Source: Candidatus Aegiribacteria sp.
GTDB lineage: Bacteria; Fermentibacterota; Fermentibacteria; Fermentibacterales; JCC-6
Assembly (NCBI GenBank): GCA_030642525.1
Contig: DAOWNO010000111.1
Coordinates: forward strand, 1 to 6,872
DNA: 6,872 bases
Direction of reading: 5' to 3'
Below are positions 1 through 5,941 of the stretch, in pieces (position 1 is the first letter of the stretch; every line of letters begins with the position of its first letter). The notes under the pieces are model-generated. The model saw only the letters and a list, made by a program, of their open reading frames with translations. It was not told where the DNA came from and made no database searches. A program made the position numbers and the translations under genes.

Positions 1-135
1 GAATTACCGATTGGGGACCGATCAGATATGATCGGGGTGCTGTTACAGTTCAGCCGGAAACAGAATTCACTCGAAAAAATTTCAGCAGAAAGCGGAATTT
101 TCTTATACCTGTTGTCTCAGTTCTACAGGCGTTAA
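1..135 (+). other. Possible 3' end of an upstream gene, frame unresolved
   Basis: The frame starting at base 1 is open from the window edge to a TAA at 133-135 (44 codons, ending LLSQFYRR). The frame starting at base 3 is also open, to a TAA at 147-149 (ending VLQALNGSL). I recognise neither peptide. With two competing frames and so short a stretch, this may be the tail of a + strand gene entering from the left or may be non-coding. An 18-bp inverted repeat lies inside it at 18-35. The sequence to the left of the window would settle the matter. Confidence 0.25.
18..35. repeat. Inverted repeat, 7-bp arms
   Basis: CCGATCA at 18-24 and TGATCGG at 29-35 are perfect reverse complements around the 4-base spacer GATA. 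No T-tract follows, so a rho-independent terminator is unlikely. It could be a protein-binding dyad or chance structure inside the end of a coding region. Confidence 0.4.
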
Positions 136-187
136 ACGGTTCACTATAATTCAGACTGGTCATATCTGCGGTACCCATCCGCTACGA

Positions 188-201
188 CCCGAACATTCGG
201 G
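188..201. repeat. Short palindrome before the promoter
   Basis: CCCGAA at 188-193 and TTCGGG at 196-201 are perfect 6-bp arms separated by CA. It ends two bases before the predicted -35 hexamer (203-208), a position that suits an activator or repressor site. Function is inferred from position only. Confidence 0.35.
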
Positions 202-202
202 A

Positions 203-231
203 TTGCGAAACGCGGCTCTTCGAATTATCAT
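203..231 (+). promoter_or_regulatory. Putative sigma70-type promoter for the REC-REC-PPDK_N gene
   Basis: TTGCGA at 203-208 matches the TTGACA consensus at four of six bases. After a 17-base spacer, TATCAT at 226-231 matches TATAAT at five of six. Transcription would begin near 238, about 30 bases before the GTG at 268 and about 70 before the ATG at 310, so either start remains possible. The sigma factor preference of this organism is unknown. Confidence 0.5.
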
Positions 232-267
232 GATCTATTCATAGGTTAGTATTGTTGTTGAGCAGAA

Positions 268-3200
268 GTGTTGATTCCGTCTTACACGGTGAAAATATGC
301 ACAGAGAGGATGGGAAACCTGAAAGATAAAAACCTTGATAAGATCATTGGTTTGCGTAGAAAAGATGAAATTCCTCTCTATTCGCTCATGTCAAAGAGAG
401 TCAGAAATATACTGCTTGTTTCAAGTTTATATGATTCCTTTACCATGGAGGAAGATGGCAAATTCACAGAAGCTCTTTTCTCTGAATATTTGAATCTTAA
501 CTTGCGATACGCTCCAAGAATTAAACGAGTTTCAACCGGAAAAGAAGCTTTAGAACTGCTGGAATCGGATAGCTTTGATCTTATAATTTCCATGCTTAAT
601 GTCGGAGCAATGAGAATTGACGAATTCAATCAGGCAATCCGTGAGGAAGCTTCCAATATTCCATTTGTAGTGATGGCTTACACCGAGAAGGATCTTGAAA
701 TTCTTCGAGATACGGGAAAACTGGAATATGTGGAAAATACGTTTGTCTGGCAGGGTGATGTAAGATTGTTCCTGGCGATAATTAAACTAATTGAAGACAG
801 TATTAACGCTGAAAACGATTCCAATATTGCAGGGGTCAAGTGTATTATCCTTGTTGAGGATTCGATCAGATTCTGCTCATCCTATTTGCCTATGCTGTAC
901 ACTGAACTCATGGAACAGACACAAGCCCTGATGACTGATGGCGTGAATCAGATGCAGAAGCTTATGCGTATGCGCGCCAGACCCAAGATTCTCCATGCGA
1001 ACACATACGAGAAGGCCACGCGCCTTTACTCCAGATTTAGAAAGGATGTACTGGGTGTAATTCTGGATGCAAGATTCGAGAGAGAAGGTAAGGAGGATCC
1101 ACTGGCTGGATTTCGATTTGCCAGGGAGATTCGGAAAGAAGATCCGGAATGTCCTATTCTTTTCCAGTCATCCGAAGAGGAGAACAGAAAACGGGCACAC
1201 GATCTTGGAGCTGCATTCATCAATAAATATTCACCGACTCTTCTTGGAGATGTCAGAGAATTTATGAGAGTTTACCTTGGCTTTGGAGATTTTGTGTTCA
1301 TGAATTCTGAAGGGAAGGTTGAAGCGAGAGCTGGAGACCTCAGGGAATTGAGCCGGGCATTGAGAAAAATATCAGATGAATCACTTCTATATCATGCGAA
1401 GAAGAACGATTTCTCAACATGGCTTATGGCTCGTACTGAGTTTGATCTGGCACACGCTCTGAGACCTCAGAAAGTTGAAGACTTCGATACTGTACAGGAA
1501 CTTCGGTCATACCTGCTTTCCTCCCTTAAATTATGGATGGACAGGTTCAGGGCAGGGCAGGTTGAGGATTTCTCACTGGAGACATTTGACGATAATACTG
1601 AATTTGTAAAAATCGGTTCTGGTTCACTTGGTGGAAAAGGTCGAGGGCTGGCTTTCATCAATGCTCTTCTCAATAACTATGAGATTAATGAGAACTTTCC
1701 GGATGTAAAGATATATGTTCCTCCTACCGCTGTAATTGCAACGGATGTGTTTGACAGATTTATGGAACTCCAGGGACTGAAGGAACTTGTTTTCGATCCG
1801 GAACTGAAAAATCAGCTTGGTTATAATAGAGACAAAACAATAGCAAAAGCGTTTCTTGATTCACCTCTGCCTGATGATATCATAGGAATGCTCAACACTT
1901 TCCTGAATGAAGTTCACTATCCTATCGCTGTCAGATCTTCAAGCCTTCTTGAGGATTCCCCTGCTCAACCATTTGCAGGTATCTACAGCACCTATATGCT
2001 TCCGAACAATAATTCAGATCCGGATATCAGAATGTCACAGCTGATAGATGCTGTAAAACTTGTGTATGCATCAACATACTACAGTGAATCCGTGGCTTAT
2101 ATTGAGACAACACCGAATAGACTTGAAGAAGAAAAGATGGCTGTTGTTTTACAGCAGATTGTAGGTTTACAGCATGGAGATGCGTTCTATCCAAATCTGG
2201 CTGGAGTCGCACGGTCATACAATTTCTATCCTTTTAATGGAATGAAAGCGGAAAGCAGTGTAGTGTCTGTGGCTCTTGGTCTCGGGGGTACTGTAGTCGA
2301 TGGAGGGAAATGCGTAAGATTTTCTCCGGGTTCTCCTCAAAAACTGTATCAGTTCTCTTCTACGAGTGAATTCCTGAGGAATTCTCAGAGAAAATTCCTC
2401 GCTCTTGATCTGGGCGATACCAGAGATAATACACCGGATCACCCCGGTACGGATGATCACCTGGTACATTTTGATCTGGAGAGAGCCCAGAAAGATAAGA
2501 CACTTCCACCGGTAGGTTCCGTCTATTCAGTGGATAATGATATGATCATAGATGGTTCTTTTCGACCCGGAACTAAACTTGTCACAATGGCAGGTATCCT
2601 GAAGGGGGACTATTTCCCCCTGGCATCAGTCCTCAAGTTTCTGCTCAAGATAGGAAAAGCTGCTTTTTCCAGTGAAATAGAGATTGAATTCGCTGTGAAT
2701 CTGGGAGATGTCAGAGGAGAAAAATCCGGAGAATTCGGATTCCTCCAGATACGACCGATGGGTTTAAGTATAGGTTCTTTACTTGACATTGATAAGGTTG
2801 ATGAATCAGATGCACTCTGCATTTCCAATCAGGTTCTGGGTTATGGATTCATAGAGGGTGTTTACGATATCATCTATGTTTCCAGAAAGAAATTTAACAG
2901 AAGCAAGACTACAGATATAGCTGTTGAGATAGAGTTGATTAACAGACGGCTCAGACATGAGAGTCGATCATCTCTTCTCATAGGCCCCGGACGGTGGGGA
3001 AGTTCTGACAAATGGCTTGGAATCCCGGTGAAATGGAACCAGATATCATCCGTGAGATGCATTATCGAGATACCTCTGGAGGATATGGATGTTATACCTT
3101 CCCAGGGAACACATTTCTTTCAGAATATTACTTCACTTGGAATCGGATACTTCACTTTAAAAAAAGGTGGAAACAACCGTCTGGATTCAGAATTCCTGGA

Positions 3201-3348
3201 ATCGCATATTGCTGAGTTTGAGACAGAATTCGTACGGCATATCCGTCTGAAAAAACCGCTTGAAATTATTATCGACACACGCGCAGGAAAGGGTATCATT
3301 AAGAAGAGTCAGACTAAATTCCCCGCTCATGATGCAACTCAAAGTTGA
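268..3348 (+). CDS. Tandem receiver domains fused to a PEP/pyruvate-binding (PPDK_N, ATP-grasp) domain; not a complete PEP synthase
   Basis: A cytoplasmic multidomain protein of about 1,026 residues with no signal peptide or membrane segment seen. Residue numbers count from GTG 268. Residues about 45-180 form a degenerate receiver domain: the acidic pair is replaced by S52/S53 and M109 sits where the phospho-Asp should be. Residues about 190-340 form a second receiver with the usual active-site set: E197/D198, phospho-acceptor D267, S301/S302 and K320. A linker follows to about 440. Residues about 445-835 match the nucleotide-binding domain of PEP synthase and pyruvate phosphate dikinase: a glycine-rich loop with K457, AVRSSS with R556, and the E807...Q827-x-R829 set. 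A C-terminal block (about 895-965) has GPGRWGSSD and a G-T-H-F-F motif. The phosphohistidine domain and PEP barrel of real PEP synthases are absent, so 'phosphoenolpyruvate synthase' would be a misannotation. The start is unresolved: ATG 310 is in frame, but the purine-rich AGAGAGG before it touches the codon; GTG 268 has only a weak site. Biochemical role unknown. Confidence 0.85.
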   Translation: MLIPSYTVKICTERMGNLKDKNLDKIIGLRRKDEIPLYSLMSKRVRNILLVSSLYDSFTMEEDGKFTEALFSEYLNLNLRYAPRIKRVSTGKEALELLESDSFDLIISMLNVGAMRIDEFNQAIREEASNIPFVVMAYTEKDLEILRDTGKLEYVENTFVWQGDVRLFLAIIKLIEDSINAENDSNIAGVKCIILVEDSIRFCSSYLPMLYTELMEQTQALMTDGVNQMQKLMRMRARPKILHANTYEKATRLYSRFRKDVLGVILDARFEREGKEDPLAGFRFAREIRKEDPECPILFQSSEEENRKRAHDLGAAFINKYSPTLLGDVREFMRVYLGFGDFVFMNSEGKVEARAGDLRELSRALRKISDESLLYHAKKNDFSTWLMARTEFDLAHALRPQKVEDFDTVQELRSYLLSSLKLWMDRFRAGQVEDFSLETFDDNTEFVKIGSGSLGGKGRGLAFINALLNNYEINENFPDVKIYVPPTAVIATDVFDRFMELQGLKELVFDPELKNQLGYNRDKTIAKAFLDSPLPDDIIGMLNTFLNEVHYPIAVRSSSLLEDSPAQPFAGIYSTYMLPNNNSDPDIRMSQLIDAVKLVYASTYYSESVAYIETTPNRLEEEKMAVVLQQIVGLQHGDAFYPNLAGVARSYNFYPFNGMKAESSVVSVALGLGGTVVDGGKCVRFSPGSPQKLYQFSSTSEFLRNSQRKFLALDLGDTRDNTPDHPGTDDHLVHFDLERAQKDKTLPPVGSVYSVDNDMIIDGSFRPGTKLVTMAGILKGDYFPLASVLKFLLKIGKAAFSSEIEIEFAVNLGDVRGEKSGEFGFLQIRPMGLSIGSLLDIDKVDESDALCISNQVLGYGFIEGVYDIIYVSRKKFNRSKTTDIAVEIELINRRLRHESRSSLLIGPGRWGSSDKWLGIPVKWNQISSVRCIIEIPLEDMDVIPSQGTHFFQNITSLGIGYFTLKKGGNNRLDSEFLESHIAEFETEFVRHIRLKKPLEIIIDTRAGKGIIKKSQTKFPAHDATQS

Positions 3349-3360
3349 ATCAGGTCCTAT

Positions 3361-3394
3361 TTTGAAAAGAAACCCCAGGCTATTACACCCGGGG
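3361..3394 (-). terminator. Intrinsic terminator of gdhA, possibly bidirectional
   Basis: CCCCAGG (3373-3379) and CCCGGGG (3388-3394) pair around an 8-base loop. Read on the - strand the stem is fully paired (one G-U) and is followed by the T-rich run TTTCTTTTC (3372-3364), a good rho-independent terminator 26 bases past the gdhA stop. On the + strand the same stem has one A-C mismatch and is followed by CTTCTTCTG, a weaker signal that may still help to end the convergent REC-REC-PPDK_N transcript. Confidence 0.75.
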
Positions 3395-3420
3395 CTTCTT
3401 CTGTTCGCTGAATTGTGCTG

Positions 3421-4773
3421 CTACACCACACCTTGTGCCATCATTGCATCGGCAACCTTGCAGAAACCGGCTGCATTTGCGCCAAGCACGTAGTTACCCT
3501 TATCTCCATATGCCTCTGATGCGGCAAGAGCCTGAGCATGGATATTGATCATGATATTGTGAAGTTTGGCATCTACCTCTTCGCGAGTCCAGATGGTGAA
3601 GGCACTGTTCTGAGCCATTTCGAGACCTGAGGTCGCAACACCTCCGGCATTTGCAGCTTTACCGGGGCCATAGAGTATTTTGTTCTCGATGAAGATATTA
3701 ACGCCATCGGGAACTGTAGGCATATTGGCACCCTCGGAAACCAGATAGACGCCTCTGTCGATAAGGTTCTGGGCATCTTTGGCGTTGATCTCGTTCTGGG
3801 TTGCGCTCGGGAAGGCGCAATCGGCCTTAGTATTCCAGAGTGGGTTATAGTCAAGTTCCGGATCAACTGGCGTGTAGACAGCATTCGGATATTTATCCGC
3901 GTATTCGCTGATCCTTCCTCTGCGGACATTCTTGAGATTCATTACGAAAGCAAGTCTTTCAGCATCGATGCCCTCTTCATCGTAGATATAGCCGCCGGAG
4001 TCAGAAAGTGTAACGACTTTACCGCCGAGCTGGTTGATCTTCTCGGTGGTATACTGGGCAACATTACCCGAACCGGAGACAATACAAATCTTGTCCTGGT
4101 AACTCTCTCCACGGGTTTTAAGCATCTCTTTTCCGAAATAGACAGCACCGTAACCGGTAGCTTCAGGTCTGATAAGGCTTCCACCGTACTCGAGACCCTT
4201 ACCGGTGAGCACACCGCTCCACTCATTGCGAAGCTTTTTATACTGTCCGAAAAGGAAACCTATCTCGCGTCCACCAACGCCTATATCACCAGCGGGAATA
4301 TCGGTATTAGGTCCGATGTGACGAAACAGTTCGGACATGAAACTCTGGCAGAAACGCATCACTTCAAGATCGGACTTCCCCTTGGGATCAAAGTCGCATC
4401 CGCCCTTACCTCCACCCATGGGAATGGTGGTGAGAGCGTTCTTGAGAACCTGTTCGAAAGCGAGAAACTTCAGGATTCCGAGGTTAACACTGGGATGGAA
4501 ACGGAGTCCACCTTTGTATGGTCCGATAGCGCTGTTCATCTCAATACGGAAACCGCGATTAACGTGTATTTCTCCATTGTCATCAACCCATGGGACTCTG
4601 AACAGGATTACACGTTCAGGCTCAACCATTCGCTCGACGATTTTGGCCTTGCGGTATTCAGGGTGTTTCTCAAGGACTACTTCGAGAGATTCAAGAACCT
4701 CCTGCACCGCCTGATGAAACTCTGGCTGTGCGGGGTCTTTCTCAACAATTTTCTGGTACAGTTCTTCGAGCAT
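3421..4773 (-). CDS. gdhA: Glutamate dehydrogenase, hexameric type, probably NADP-specific
   Basis: Catalyses reductive amination of 2-oxoglutarate with ammonium to glutamate, and the reverse, in the cytoplasm. The 450 residues match the usual length of the bacterial small hexameric family (E. coli GdhA is about 447). Visible motifs: the substrate-binding segment GPYKGGLRF with K88; the catalytic lysine K123 in MGGGKGG; D163 in PAGDIGVGGRE; the Rossmann loop GSGNVA at 234-239; and TSGLEMAQNS near 381-390. SDSGG (257-261) follows the second strand of the Rossmann fold, where NAD enzymes usually carry an acidic residue; this and the close similarity to E. coli-type enzymes point to NADP, though I infer the preference. 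ATG 4773 is supported by a strong ribosome site, GGGAG at 4787-4783, nine bases upstream. The gene stands alone on its strand, divergent from nfnAB and convergent with the receiver-PPDK_N gene. No truncation or missing active-site residue was seen. Confidence 0.96.
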   Translation of the reverse strand: MLEELYQKIVEKDPAQPEFHQAVQEVLESLEVVLEKHPEYRKAKIVERMVEPERVILFRVPWVDDNGEIHVNRGFRIEMNSAIGPYKGGLRFHPSVNLGILKFLAFEQVLKNALTTIPMGGGKGGCDFDPKGKSDLEVMRFCQSFMSELFRHIGPNTDIPAGDIGVGGREIGFLFGQYKKLRNEWSGVLTGKGLEYGGSLIRPEATGYGAVYFGKEMLKTRGESYQDKICIVSGSGNVAQYTTEKINQLGGKVVTLSDSGGYIYDEEGIDAERLAFVMNLKNVRRGRISEYADKYPNAVYTPVDPELDYNPLWNTKADCAFPSATQNEINAKDAQNLIDRGVYLVSEGANMPTVPDGVNIFIENKILYGPGKAANAGGVATSGLEMAQNSAFTIWTREEVDAKLHNIMINIHAQALAASEAYGDKGNYVLGANAAGFCKVADAMMAQGVV

Positions 4774-4850
4774 TATCTCGCTCTCCCTTCGTAGGGTAAA
4801 GTGTTATTGAACAACGGATACTCAGGTCATTAACTATCGATCAGAATACA

Positions 4851-4870
4851 GCTAGGATAGCTAGCCTAGC
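4851..4870. promoter_or_regulatory. 20-bp near-perfect palindrome, candidate operator
   Basis: GCTAGGATAGCTAGCCTAGC reads the same on both strands except for one mismatched pair (A4857/G4864). The outer arms GCTAGG/CCTAGC and the inner TAGCTA share the same centre. It overlaps the best leftward -10 candidate and lies about 56 bp upstream of the rightward -35, so a dimeric regulator bound here could affect gdhA directly. I do not recognise it as the site of a known regulator. Confidence 0.55.
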
Positions 4871-4892
4871 GATTCAAGGTAGGTATCGTCAA
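4863..4892 (-). promoter_or_regulatory. Possible gdhA promoter
   Basis: On the - strand, TTGACG (4892-4887) matches the -35 consensus at four of six bases. After an 18-base spacer, TAGGCT (4868-4863) keeps the key first, second and last bases of TATAAT. The -10 lies inside the 20-bp palindrome, which would suit repression. Transcription would start near 4856, giving a leader of about 80 bases. The weak -10 keeps confidence low. Confidence 0.35.
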
Positions 4893-4925
4893 GTCGTACT
4901 TCTAACTGCTGATTGGTAAAAGCCC

Positions 4926-4954
4926 TTGACTGAAATATGTTATGCAAATATGGT
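4926..4954 (+). promoter_or_regulatory. Putative sigma70-type promoter for nfnAB
   Basis: TTGACT (4926-4931, five of six consensus bases), an exact 17-base spacer and TATGGT (4949-4954, four of six) form the best rightward promoter in the region. The predicted start is near 4961, giving an untranslated leader of about 114 bases before nfnA. Confidence 0.55.
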
Positions 4955-4955
4955 G

Positions 4956-4980
4956 ACCTCTACCTTTTTGTTTGTGAGGT
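4956..4980. repeat. Spaced inverted repeat over the predicted nfnAB transcription start
   Basis: ACCTC (4956-4960) and GAGGT (4976-4980) are perfect 5-bp arms with centres 20 bp apart, about two helical turns. They begin one base after the -10 hexamer. Since transcription should start near 4961, the left arm is probably outside the RNA, so a DNA-level operator is more plausible than an RNA hairpin. The arms are short, so chance is a real alternative. Confidence 0.3.
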
Positions 4981-5011
4981 TCGAGGAATATTTCCCGATT
5001 CGATTCAGATA

Positions 5012-5039
5012 TTGCTGGTTCCGGAAAGAAGAATATTAT
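5012..5039 (+). promoter_or_regulatory. Possible second promoter close to nfnA
   Basis: TTGCTG (5012-5017), a 16-base spacer and TATTAT (5034-5039, five of six). An overlapping perfect TATAAT lies at 5037-5042. A start near 5046-5050 would give a leader of about 25 bases. It is weaker at the -35 than the upstream candidate and lies in A/T-rich sequence where such matches arise easily. Confidence 0.3.
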
Positions 5040-5074
5040 AATTACCCCCTTGCTCCCTGTTTTGGAGGTTTGAT

Positions 5075-5941
5075 ATGCACGAAATCCTTTTCAAAGAGGA
5101 GATTGGACCTGACATTCATATGTACCGGTTCCATGCGCCCGATGTGGCCAGGTACAGAAAGCCCGGCCAGTTCGTGATAATAAGGATCAGCGATGAGGGA
5201 GAGCGAATTCCGATTACTATCGCTGATGTCAATTCTGATAAGGGAAGTATTACTCTTATCGTGCAGTCAGTCGGGAAGACAACTCTGCAGATGGCCGGGA
5301 TGAAGATTGGAGACTCAATCCCGGATATAACCGGCCCTCTTGGAGTACCCACTCACATAGAGAAAGTGGGAAACGTACTCTGCGTTGGCGGCGGGATCGG
5401 GATTGCTCCGTTGTATCCTGTTGCGAAAGCGATGAAGGATATTGGTAACCGCGTGATCAGTATACTCGGCGCGAGATCCTCAAACCTTCTGATACTCGAG
5501 AAGGAAATGAATGATGTGAGTAACGAAGTGCTGATCACAACAGATGACGGAACAAAGGGACGCAAAGGGCTGGTCACGGATGCGATAAAGGAACTTGTCG
5601 ATCAGGGTGAGGAATTTGATCTGTGTGTCGCGATGGGTCCGCCGATCATGATGAAATTCGTCAGCCTTCTGACGAAAGAGCTGGATATTCCAACGATCGT
5701 AAGCCTGAATCCGATCATGATCGATGGTACGGGCATGTGCGGAGGCTGCAGAGTGACCGTGGGGGGTGAGACGAAATTCGCCTGTGTGGACGGGCCGGAG
5801 TTCGATGGACATCAGGTTGATTTCGACGAACTGATGAAACGTCTGACGATGTACGAACCGCATGAAAAACAATCGCTTGATCATTATTCATCAAAAACCG
5901 GGTGCAGGCTCGCCGGCACGTTGGAGGGGGATCAGGAATGA
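5075..5941 (+). CDS. nfnA: NADH-dependent reduced ferredoxin:NADP+ oxidoreductase subunit A (NfnA/SudB-like FAD, [2Fe-2S] protein)
   Basis: The small subunit of the electron-bifurcating NfnAB complex, which couples NADH and reduced ferredoxin to NADP+ reduction in the cytoplasm of anaerobes. The 288 residues fit the family. The ferredoxin-reductase-type FAD domain occupies about 1-95, with the flavin motif RIPITIAD at 44-51. The nucleotide-binding domain follows, with CVGGGIGIAPLYP at 103-115 and GARSSNLL at 132-139. The cluster segment holds D217, C222, C225 and C237 in DGTGMCGGC and FACVDGPEFD; in characterised NfnA the [2Fe-2S] cluster uses an Asp plus three Cys, which these residues match. 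ATG 5075 has GGAGG at 5064-5068 six bases upstream. The stop overlaps the nfnB start by ATGA, indicating translational coupling. Related names are sulfide dehydrogenase beta subunit (SudB) and PyrK-like dihydroorotate dehydrogenase electron-transfer subunit; the adjacent nfnB, with no pyrD seen, favours NfnA. Confidence 0.9.
   Translation: MHEILFKEEIGPDIHMYRFHAPDVARYRKPGQFVIIRISDEGERIPITIADVNSDKGSITLIVQSVGKTTLQMAGMKIGDSIPDITGPLGVPTHIEKVGNVLCVGGGIGIAPLYPVAKAMKDIGNRVISILGARSSNLLILEKEMNDVSNEVLITTDDGTKGRKGLVTDAIKELVDQGEEFDLCVAMGPPIMMKFVSLLTKELDIPTIVSLNPIMIDGTGMCGGCRVTVGGETKFACVDGPEFDGHQVDFDELMKRLTMYEPHEKQSLDHYSSKTGCRLAGTLEGDQE

Larger units (their letters stand above)
136..267. other. Intergenic region upstream of the REC-REC-PPDK_N gene
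   Basis: I see no gene here. The stretch carries a perfect TATAAT at 145-150, with no good -35 at the right distance. It also has three small dyads in a row: GCGG/CCGC at 168-182, CCCGAA/TTCGGG at 188-201 and GCG/CGC at 205-213. The promoter that best fits the downstream gene follows at 203-231. The cluster of dyads directly before and over the -35 element could be a regulator site, but none is long enough to be convincing alone. Confidence 0.4.
4774..5074. other. Divergent control region between gdhA and nfnA
   Basis: A 301-bp gap with no credible gene; a small open frame starting at 4926 has no ribosome site and runs into nfnA out of frame. It contains, left to right: the gdhA ribosome site (4783-4787), a 20-bp palindrome (4851-4870), a possible leftward promoter overlapping that palindrome, a consensus-like rightward promoter (4926-4954), a dyad straddling the predicted rightward start (4956-4980), a second possible rightward promoter (5012-5039), and the nfnA ribosome site (5064-5068). 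Confidence 0.7.

Noticed and set aside
18..35. Terminator for an upstream gene
   Set aside because: The stem is good but no T-rich run follows on either strand.
268..3348. Calling this gene phosphoenolpyruvate synthase (ppsA) or pyruvate phosphate dikinase (ppdK)
   Set aside because: Only the nucleotide-binding domain is present; the phosphohistidine loop and PEP/pyruvate barrel are missing and receiver domains occupy the N-terminus.
3573..4226. Two further open frames (3573-3929 and 3942-4226) on the - strand in an alternative frame within gdhA
   Set aside because: They overlap well-supported catalytic and Rossmann segments of GdhA, and their translations are low-complexity Ser/Arg-rich shadow sequence.
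4318..4794. 158-codon open frame antisense to gdhA, with another overlapping it at 4337-4714
   Set aside because: They lie wholly opposite the conserved gdhA N-terminal half, have no recognisable domain and no convincing ribosome site, and open antisense frames are common in genes with this codon bias.
4926..5177. 83-codon open frame running through the nfnA leader into nfnA
   Set aside because: It has no ribosome site, begins inside the predicted -35 and overlaps nfnA out of frame; it is best explained as non-coding leader.
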